From Desulfurivibrio sp044068515 (GTDB lineage Bacteria > Desulfobacterota > Desulfobulbia > Desulfobulbales > Desulfurivibrionaceae): a stretch of 9,960 nucleotides of DNA. The translations under genes and the position numbers were made by a program. Location of the stretch: positions 1 through 9,960 of the forward strand of contig NZ_JBIPKI010000064.1 in NCBI RefSeq assembly GCF_044068515.1, written 5' to 3'. Below, piece by piece: positions 5,903 to 9,960 of the stretch (its first letter is position 1; the number at the start of each line of letters is the position of its first letter). The notes below the pieces were generated by a model. That model made no database searches. It saw only the letters and a program-made list of their open reading frames with translations, and was not told where the DNA came from.

Positions 5903-6448
5903 TCAGTTTTTGGGCGGGTTTTTCTGGAGTTTTCTTTGCAGGGTGCGGCGGTAGAGGCCCAGGCGCTGGGCGGCCTTGGAGATGTTGCCGCCGCAGTCGT
6001 TGAGAACCCGGTTGATGTGTTCCCATTCGGCCCGGGCCAGGGAAGGGGCGGTGAATTCCTCCTCCGATGGAGCCAGATCGAGGCCGGGTTGGCGGCTGAA
6101 GGCTTGGAGAATATCATTCACGTTGGCCGGCTTGGGCAGATAGGAAAGAGCGCCGAGGCGGATCGCCTCGGTGGCGGTGGCGATGCTGCCGTAGCCGGTG
6201 AGGACCACCATGGCCGGCGCATCGGGCAGCCGGGCGGCTGCGGCCACCAGTTCCAGCCCGGATTTGTCCGGCATCTTGAGATCGATCACCGCCATGGCCG
6301 GTTTTTCCCCATGGATGATGGCCAGGGCGGTGTCGCAGCCTCCGGCTTCAAAAACCGTGAAGCCCCGCCGGACAAAGGCCTTGGCCAGCCTTTGGCGGAA
6401 GGCCTCTTCGTCGTCGACCAGCAGAATTTTCCGTTGCTTATCTTCCAT
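5903..6448 (-). CDS. regA: RegA/PrrA/ActR-type response regulator
   Basis: This DNA-binding response regulator is paired with the RegB-like kinase encoded just upstream. Its 181 residues match the RegA/PrrA/ActR size. The receiver domain (about 6-120) has the acidic pair D12-D13, phospho-acceptor D56 in VIDLKMPDKSG, T84 in VVLTGYGS and K106 in YLPKPAN. A short linker leads to a Fis-type helix-turn-helix (about 141-175), EWEHINRVLNDCGGNISKAA then RLGLYRRTLQRKLQK, the hallmark of the RegA group. ATG 6448 overlaps the 3' end of regB by 11 nt, so translation is coupled; GGAGG lies 13 bases upstream, which is rather far. In proteobacteria studied so far, RegA controls respiration, carbon and nitrogen fixation and hydrogen or sulfur redox genes. 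Its targets here cannot be read from the sequence. Confidence 0.92.
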   Translation of the reverse strand: MEDKQRKILLVDDEEAFRQRLAKAFVRRGFTVFEAGGCDTALAIIHGEKPAMAVIDLKMPDKSGLELVAAAARLPDAPAMVVLTGYGSIATATEAIRLGALSYLPKPANVNDILQAFSRQPGLDLAPSEEEFTAPSLARAEWEHINRVLNDCGGNISKAAQRLGLYRRTLQRKLQKNPPKN

Positions 6449-6462
6449 GTGCGTTGCTTATC
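6432..6462. repeat. 11-bp direct repeat at the regB-regA junction
   Basis: CGTTGCTTATC occurs at 6432-6442 and 6452-6462, offset by 20 bases, spanning the end of regB and the regA start codon. It encodes part of the RegB tail (RISNAHGR) and the RegA start (MEDKQR). It looks like a small local duplication that may have created the gene overlap. Confidence 0.5.
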
Positions 6463-7841
6463 CTCCCCAGGGCAAAACGAAGGCGGATGGTGCTGCCCCG
6501 GCCCGGCGCCGAATCCAGGCTGAGGCCGCCGCCGAAGTGCTCGGCCGCCGTTTTGGCCAGAAACAGCCCCAGGCCCATTCCCTGGCCGACCTCCTTGGTG
6601 GTAAAGAAGGGTTCACCGGCCCGCTGGCGGGTGGCCGGGTCCATGCCGGCCCCCTGGTCCCGCACGGTGAAAATCAGAAACTGCTCATCGCGCCCACAGC
6701 GCAACTCCACCGGAGCGCCGGCCGGCGAGGCCTCCAAGGCGTTTTTCAGCAGGCCGCGAAGCACCCGGCCGAGGGTGCGCAGGGGCATTTTGATTTTCAG
6801 GTCCGCCACCTGGTTGTCCACCATGATCCGCCGGCGCTCTGCCGCCTGGAAACTGCGCAGGGCCTGGGTTACTGCCTCCTCGACGGTGAATTCGCCGGCC
6901 TCCTCGCCCAGATGTTCGCCGGCGTCGGCCCCCATCTGGTAGAGGATCTCCCGGCAGCGCTCAACCTGTTCCCGGATCAGCTCCAGGTCTTCCAGCAACT
7001 CGGCGGCGGGCTGGACGGCGCCGGCGGGGGCGGCCAAAAGGGGGTCGCTCCGCAACTGATGGCGCATTTCCCCGGCCGCCACGGCGATGGTGGCCAGCGG
7101 GGTCGCCAGTTCGTGGGCGGCGCCGGCGGCCAGGGTAGCCAGGGAGGCGAGTTTTTCCGTTTTGCGCTGCTCCTCGCGCAGGTTGGCCAGGGTGCGGGCA
7201 TGGCGCTCCAGGGCCTTGTAAACCTGGCCGACGAAGAAAACGATGAAAAAGGCGGTGACCGCGAAGGCTACCCACATCCCTTGAAGATGGGGCGAAACCT
7301 CGCGCCCGAAGAGGAAAACCTGTTCGGATTCCACGTGGCAGGGGGCGAAGATGGTGTTGAGGGAGACCAGGCCGAGGTCCCGGGACGGGGTATAGAGGGG
7401 CAGCAGAAAGAGGGCGGCATAGGCCAGGATGGCGAAGCCGGCCAGGATCGTCGCCCACAGGGGTCGCAGGAGGATGGCCCCCAGGGAGATATGGACCAGG
7501 TAAAGAAAGGTGAAGGGGTTCATCGGGCCGCCGGTGGCGTAGAGCAGGGCGGTGAAGAGCAGGACATCGAAGAACATCACCACGATGACCGCCCGCTCCC
7601 CGACCCCGCCCTTGACCCGGACCAGGTAGTGAAAATAGAGATTGCTGCCGATGGCAAAGGCGATGATCAGGCCCAGCACCGCCAGGGGCACAGCCACCTG
7701 GAAAAGCAGGATGATCGCCGCCACCAGCAGGATCTGGCAGGCGATCACCCACCAGCGCAGGCGCAGCAGCCAGTGCAGGGCGATCCCCGAACTGCTCCGA
7801 GCGGGGGCGGCGGGGTCGATGGTGGGCGCGTGTTCCGACAT
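6438..7841 (-). CDS. regB: RegB/PrrB-type redox-sensing sensor histidine kinase
   Basis: This 467-aa membrane histidine kinase senses respiratory redox state and phosphorylates RegA. The N-terminal half has about six hydrophobic helices (roughly 20-207). The family quinone-site motif GGPMNPF is at 104-110, followed by LYLVHISLGA. The H-box is LAAGAAHELATPLATI with H243 as phospho-acceptor. C296 in REQVERCREIL sits where RegB carries its redox-active cysteine. The ATPase domain has N367 (LLKNALEASP), DQGAGMD (395-401) and GQGMGLGLFLAK (419-430). I chose ATG 7841 because the N-terminus (MSEHAPTIDP) then leads into helix 1; the open frame extends to 7961, but that would add 40 residues of poor codon use and cross the promoter. 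A promoter lies at 7885-7913. The family is best known from alpha-, beta- and gammaproteobacteria, so an anaerobe-type copy is notable. Confidence 0.92.
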   Translation of the reverse strand: MSEHAPTIDPAAPARSSSGIALHWLLRLRWWVIACQILLVAAIILLFQVAVPLAVLGLIIAFAIGSNLYFHYLVRVKGGVGERAVIVVMFFDVLLFTALLYATGGPMNPFTFLYLVHISLGAILLRPLWATILAGFAILAYAALFLLPLYTPSRDLGLVSLNTIFAPCHVESEQVFLFGREVSPHLQGMWVAFAVTAFFIVFFVGQVYKALERHARTLANLREEQRKTEKLASLATLAAGAAHELATPLATIAVAAGEMRHQLRSDPLLAAPAGAVQPAAELLEDLELIREQVERCREILYQMGADAGEHLGEEAGEFTVEEAVTQALRSFQAAERRRIMVDNQVADLKIKMPLRTLGRVLRGLLKNALEASPAGAPVELRCGRDEQFLIFTVRDQGAGMDPATRQRAGEPFFTTKEVGQGMGLGLFLAKTAAEHFGGGLSLDSAPGRGSTIRLRFALGRISNAHGR

Positions 7842-7884
7842 TGCTGGCAGGTTTCCCCTTTTGTCGCGGTAGTCAATCGGACTC

Positions 7885-7913
7885 AAACTAGCCCCCGGTC
7901 CCGCAACTGTCAA
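7885..7913 (-). promoter_or_regulatory. Sigma70-type promoter of regBA
   Basis: On the minus strand a perfect -35 TTGACA (7913-7908) is followed after exactly 17 bases by TAGTTT (7890-7885) as the -10. The -10 matches the consensus at three of six positions. Transcription would begin near 7878, giving a leader of about 37 nt before ATG 7841. A purine-rich GGGGAAA lies in that leader and may serve as the ribosome site. Confidence 0.6.
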
Positions 7914-8013
7914 GCCTGCCGCTTGCCGGGGCCCGGTTTTTCCGGCTCGAGCTGCGGCCATCGACGGTGCGGGAAAATTGCCGCCCGACCCGGCGGCTTG
8001 TATCGGATTTGTC

Positions 8014-8034
8014 TATTCTAATCATTATAGAATA
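8014..8034. promoter_or_regulatory. AT-rich operator-like dyad with a Fur-box-like half
   Basis: TATTCTA (8014-8020) and TAGAATA (8028-8034) are perfect inverted 7-mers around a 7-nt centre, in the only AT-rich patch of the region. AATCATTAT at 8020-8028 equals one half of the classical Fur consensus; over the 19-base box about 13 positions agree. It could be a Fur- or PerR-type site acting on either divergent gene. The minus strand also shows TATAAT here, so it may partly be promoter sequence. Confidence 0.35.
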
Positions 8035-8048
8035 TCCATACTATCTAT

Positions 8049-8077
8049 TTGACCTTGACCAGCGCGGCGGTTAGTTT
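8049..8077 (+). promoter_or_regulatory. Candidate promoter for the rhodanese transcript
   Basis: TTGACC (8049-8054) and TAGTTT (8072-8077) are separated by 17 bases. These are the same -10 hexamer and spacing as in the divergent regBA promoter, and the -35 matches at five of six positions. A second TTGACC follows immediately at 8055-8060. The leader would then be about 225 nt long. Confidence 0.4.
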
Positions 8078-8084
8078 TTGTTGC

Positions 8085-8116
8085 GGTTGGCACGGAGTCG
8101 CGCCAACCCGGTTGGG
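8085..8116. promoter_or_regulatory. GGTTGG-family dyad, possible RegA-type site
   Basis: GGTTGGC (8085-8091) and GCCAACC (8102-8108) are perfect inverse copies ten bases apart. A third half, GGTTGGG, follows at 8110-8116. The stretch 8087-8101 (TTGGCACGGAGTCGC) agrees with the RegR/RegA-type box as I remember it (GNGRCRTTNNGNCGC) at 8 of 11 fixed positions. It sits right at the predicted start of the rhodanese transcript, a place where a repressor or activator could act. This is suggestive only. Confidence 0.3.
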
Positions 8117-8287
8117 TAGGCCTTGGACCGGAGAGGGGGCGAGCGGGTCGCTCGGAACCAGCCGGCTGGCGGCCGGACAACAACCATGGGGCCGGGAGCG
8201 GCGCCGGATCTTAACCGGGCCGTTCCCCAATTTTCAAGCAGGTGGGCCGCCCCCGGCCAAATGCCGGTGGGCAGGGCCGCCGCGCAT

Positions 8288-8319
8288 CAATGAACAGGGA
8301 GCAGGCAGCAATGAACAGG
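8288..8319. repeat. 11-bp in-frame duplication at the rhodanese start
   Basis: CAATGAACAGG occurs at 8288-8298 and 8309-8319, offset by 21 bases. Both copies therefore carry an in-frame ATG beginning Met-Asn-Arg. Only the second has a well-placed ribosome site, and that site lies between the copies. Confidence 0.5.
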
Positions 8320-8748
8320 TATTTGATCGCGGGTTTGACTCTGATGATGGTGTTGTGGGCCGGCAGCGCCCTGGCCTTTTTTTCCTTTTTCAGCGGGGGC
8401 TATCAGTACATCAGCGCCGCTGAACTGAACAAGCGCCTGGAGGCCGGGGATTCCCTGGTTCTGCTGGACATCTGCCCGGCGGACAAGTTCGCCAAGGGCC
8501 ATATTCCCGGTTCCATCGAAACCAACGCCTATCCGACCCAGACCCCCGAGGAACGGGCCCGGCTTGACAAGGGGCTGGAGGCCCTGAGCGCCGGCAGCGA
8601 CGACATCATCATCGTCTGTCCCGGCGGCGGGGGCGGCGCCCGCCGCACCGTGGATTATTACACCGCCCAGGGCATCGACGGGAAAAGGATCTATATTCTT
8701 GAAAAAGGCCTGCGCGAGTGGCCCTATGAAACCGTGCCCAAATCCTAA
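8311..8748 (+). CDS. Exported rhodanese-like protein with Gly-rich active loop
   Basis: This is a 145-aa protein with one rhodanese domain, probably periplasmic. The N-terminus (MNRYLIAGLTLMMVLWAGSA, then LA before FF) is a signal peptide or anchor with a likely cut after SALA at residue 22. The domain runs from about 33 to 142. It has the family strand and GHIPGSIETNAYP block (63-75), and C103 in IIIVCPGGGGGARRTVDYY as the probable persulfide-carrying cysteine. The loop after the cysteine has five glycines and is longer than the usual six-residue rhodanese loop. A second cysteine, C55, lies in LLDICPADKF. Start choice: AGGGAG (8296-8301) is nine bases before ATG 8311; an in-frame ATG at 8290 lacks such a site. 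Likely substrates are sulfane-sulfur species, consistent with a sulfur-cycling anaerobe, but this is an inference. Confidence 0.85.
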   Translation: MNRYLIAGLTLMMVLWAGSALAFFSFFSGGYQYISAAELNKRLEAGDSLVLLDICPADKFAKGHIPGSIETNAYPTQTPEERARLDKGLEALSAGSDDIIIVCPGGGGGARRTVDYYTAQGIDGKRIYILEKGLREWPYETVPKS

Positions 8749-8817
8749 ACTAAATCTTATAGCTGATGCAAGGCCCGGAGAAACAGGGAGCAAGATTGCC
8801 GGGGCGGCCTGGAACAT

Positions 8818-8895
8818 AGGGTTAAGCCCCGTCAGCGGCTAAATTGCCGCTTGCCGGTCGGGGAGCGAAGCCCCTGTACCGGTTCCCTTTACCCT
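8818..8895 (+). repeat. Nested stem-loops between rhodanese and TVP38 genes
   Basis: CCCCG (8827-8831) pairs with CGGGG (8859-8863) around an inner stem GCGGC (8835-8839) / GCCGC (8846-8850). Alternatively, GGGG (8860-8863) can pair with CCCC (8871-8874). AGGGT (8818-8822) and ACCCT (8891-8895) can close the whole. There is no U-tract. This may be a 3'-end or processing structure. The surrounding 8749-8932 spacer has no gene that I can support. Confidence 0.45.
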
Positions 8896-8932
8896 GGCAT
8901 TCTTGACCTGGCTCTGCCCAGCTTTCTCCCGG

Positions 8933-9709
8933 ATGCTGAAATTGGTTAATTTTTCGCGACAAAAAATCGCCCTGGTGCTGGCTTTACTGCTGCTGGCCGG
9001 CGTTTTTTTTCTGCTGGATCTCCACAGCTATCTGAACTTCGAGGCCATCAAGGGTTACCAAGGCGAGGCCCAGGATTTTTACCAGCAACGGCCGCTGCTT
9101 GCCCTGGTCGGCTTTTTCCTGATTTACCTGGTGCTGGTAGGGCTGAGCCTGCCCGGCGGGGCCCTGCTGGGCCTGTTGGCCGGAGCGGTTTTCGGGGTGC
9201 TGGCCGGGACGGTGGTAGTCTCATTTGCCAGCACCATCGCCGCCACCCTGGCCTGCGCTTTAAGTCGCTACCTGTTGCGCGATCCGGTCAGGGCCCGTTT
9301 TCCCCTGGTGCTGGCCACCGTCGATCGGGGCATGGAGCGGGAGGGCGCGTTCTATCTCTTTTCCCTCCGCCTGATTCCAGCCGTGCCCTTTTTCGCCATC
9401 AATCTGGTTATGGGGCTGACCTCCATCCGCCTGGGCACCTACTACTGGATTTCCCAACTGGGGATGCTGCCGGGCACCCTGGTTTTCGTCAACGCCGGCA
9501 ATGAACTCGGCCGCCTGACTTCCCCGGCCGGGATTTTTTCGCCGCGCCTGCTGCTGGCCTTCGCCCTGCTGGGCCTGCTGCCGCTCATCGCCAAGCGCCT
9601 GCTGGATTTTTATCGGAGCCGGGGGCAACTTTATCTGGGGGGCGCGGTCCCTGCCTCCAACCCGCCAAGCAAAGCGCCGCCGGCGGGACCAACCCGGCCA
9701 AAGCTTTAA
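8933..9709 (+). CDS. TVP38/TMEM64 family (DedA-like) membrane protein
   Basis: This is a 258-aa inner-membrane protein of the TVP38/TMEM64 (VTT, SNARE-associated) family, whose bacterial members are thought to move lipids or small solutes; the substrate here is unknown. Helix 1 is at about 11-30. The conserved core begins with LPGGALLGLLAGAVFG (73-88) and continues to FASTIAATLACALSRYLLRD (98-117). The second signature, FSLRLIPAVPFFAINLVMGL (143-162), holds the re-entrant Pro and Asn positions typical of the family. Two further helices follow, then a Pro-rich polar tail. The start is uncertain: ATG 8933 gives a sensible N-terminus but has no clear Shine-Dalgarno; an in-frame TTG at 8903 would add ten residues. 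In other genomes this family is often followed by a pyridine nucleotide-disulfide oxidoreductase, which may be the gene beginning at 9948. Confidence 0.85.
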   Translation: MLKLVNFSRQKIALVLALLLLAGVFFLLDLHSYLNFEAIKGYQGEAQDFYQQRPLLALVGFFLIYLVLVGLSLPGGALLGLLAGAVFGVLAGTVVVSFASTIAATLACALSRYLLRDPVRARFPLVLATVDRGMEREGAFYLFSLRLIPAVPFFAINLVMGLTSIRLGTYYWISQLGMLPGTLVFVNAGNELGRLTSPAGIFSPRLLLAFALLGLLPLIAKRLLDFYRSRGQLYLGGAVPASNPPSKAPPAGPTRPKL

Positions 9710-9843
9710 GCGCGGCTGAATTGGCGAGAACTGCGGCCATGCCGCCGGGCGTGCTCCGCCGCCGGCCCCGCCGGGGGGCCGCATTCGTTGCTGTCCTGTT
9801 TGTCGCGATTGCCCCCTTTGCTTGGAACTGGAGGATAATTGGG

Positions 9844-9936
9844 ATGTCGCTAAATAAGCCCTGGCAATCAGCCCTGACCGGAGAAGAATGGCCCCCTAAC
9901 GGGATGCCGCGCTCAACCGGCCAGGATAACGAATAA
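9844..9936 (+). CDS. Possible 30-residue peptide, unknown function
   Basis: A short frame starts at ATG 9844 and ends at TAA 9934-9936. It encodes MSLNKPWQSALTGEEWPPNG followed by MPRSTGQDNE. GGAGG at 9830-9834 lies nine bases before the ATG, the best ribosome site in this part of the window. The peptide is polar, has two Trp, no Cys and no membrane segment. The frame stays open upstream to TTG 9721, but that part crosses GC-rich stem-forming sequence and has no ribosome site. It might be a real small protein, a leader peptide for the following gene, or chance. I do not recognise a family. Confidence 0.4.
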   Translation: MSLNKPWQSALTGEEWPPNGMPRSTGQDNE

Positions 9937-9947
9937 CTGGAAACCTG

Positions 9948-9960
9948 ATGCCCACACGAC
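9948..9960 (+). CDS. First codons of a gene that runs off the right edge
   Basis: ATG 9948 begins Met-Pro-Thr-Arg and is open to the window end. A weak GGAAA lies at 9939-9943, four bases before it. Only four codons are visible, so the product cannot be named. Confidence 0.3.

Larger units (their letters stand above)
7842..8310. other. 469-nt divergent control region, no gene seen
   Basis: This is the region between the divergent regB and rhodanese genes. I see no coding sequence with normal codon use in it. It contains the regBA promoter (7885-7913), an AT-rich dyad (8014-8034), a plus-strand promoter candidate (8049-8077), a GGTTGG-family dyad (8085-8116) and then about 190 nt of GC-rich sequence with possible stems, for example CGAGCG / CGCTCG around 8139-8153. 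The long leader before the rhodanese did not match any riboswitch class I can recognise by eye. Confidence 0.6.

Noticed and set aside
7842..7961. Longer regB start at 7961
   Set aside because: It would include the regBA promoter in the coding sequence and uses codons unlike the rest of the gene.
6198..8021. Plus-strand open frame of 607 codons opposite regB
   Set aside because: It has low-complexity Gly/Gln-rich composition and no recognisable domain; the minus strand carries every RegB motif in order.
8078..8310. Riboswitch in the long rhodanese leader
   Set aside because: Several stems are possible in this GC-rich stretch, but no conserved core of a known class was recognised. A covariance-model search would be needed to decide.
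1..9960. CRISPR array, tRNA, rRNA or transposase
   Set aside because: No regularly spaced direct repeats, cloverleaf, rRNA-like segment or transposase-like protein was seen on either strand.

Overview
This is a GC-rich window (roughly two-thirds G+C by eye, with strong G/C preference at third codon positions). The most likely source is an anaerobic Desulfobacterota (former Deltaproteobacteria) bacterium. This is an inference from the anaerobe-style biotin synthase, the B12 nucleotide-loop genes, the RegB/RegA pair and the overall protein style. No rRNA, tRNA, CRISPR array or insertion sequence was seen.

Layout. Positions 1-136 hold the 3' end of an unidentified gene entering from the left, whose reading frame appears to switch. 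Its stop lies inside a 109-nt long palindrome (132-240). A plus-strand vitamin cluster follows: bioB (393-1310), a second structured spacer that starts at the bioB stop, bioF (1472-2647), an MFS transporter (about 2722-3948), cobS (about 3988-4803) and a CobC-like histidine phosphatase (4779-5453) that overlaps cobS. Nine bases after that, converging from the minus strand, are a HicB-type antitoxin (5463-5795), a truncated remnant of its HicA toxin partner (about 5782-5883), a RegA-type response regulator (5903-6448) and a RegB-type quinone/redox-sensing histidine kinase (6438-7841). A 469-nt divergent control region (7842-8310) separates these from a plus-strand exported rhodanese-like protein (8311-8748), a TVP38/TMEM64 (DedA-like) membrane protein (about 8933-9709), a possible 30-aa peptide (9844-9936) and the first codons of another gene at 9948.

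How the parts work together. BioF makes 8-amino-7-oxononanoate, an early step in building the biotin rings, and BioB does the last step, sulfur insertion. CobS joins alpha-ribazole (phosphate) to adenosylcobinamide-GDP, and the phosphatase probably acts on alpha-ribazole phosphate. The left half is therefore a biotin plus cobamide finishing cluster around a transporter of unknown substrate. The right half is redox signalling: RegB carries the quinone-site motif, the phospho-acceptor histidine and the redox cysteine, and RegA carries the receiver aspartate and a Fis-type helix-turn-helix. The regBA promoter is divergent to a promoter for the rhodanese gene. Possible RegA-like and Fur-like sites lie between them.

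The points most worth a second look are: the BioB lacks the cysteine equivalent to E. coli C97 and has an additional one, as expected for the recently described anaerobic Type II enzyme; the toxin remnant with an intact antitoxin; a dispersed 20-nt repeat in front of bioB and cobS; two long structured elements that start at stop codons; the five-glycine active-site loop of the rhodanese; and the small peptide ORF at the right edge. I found no convincing wholly new multi-gene system.
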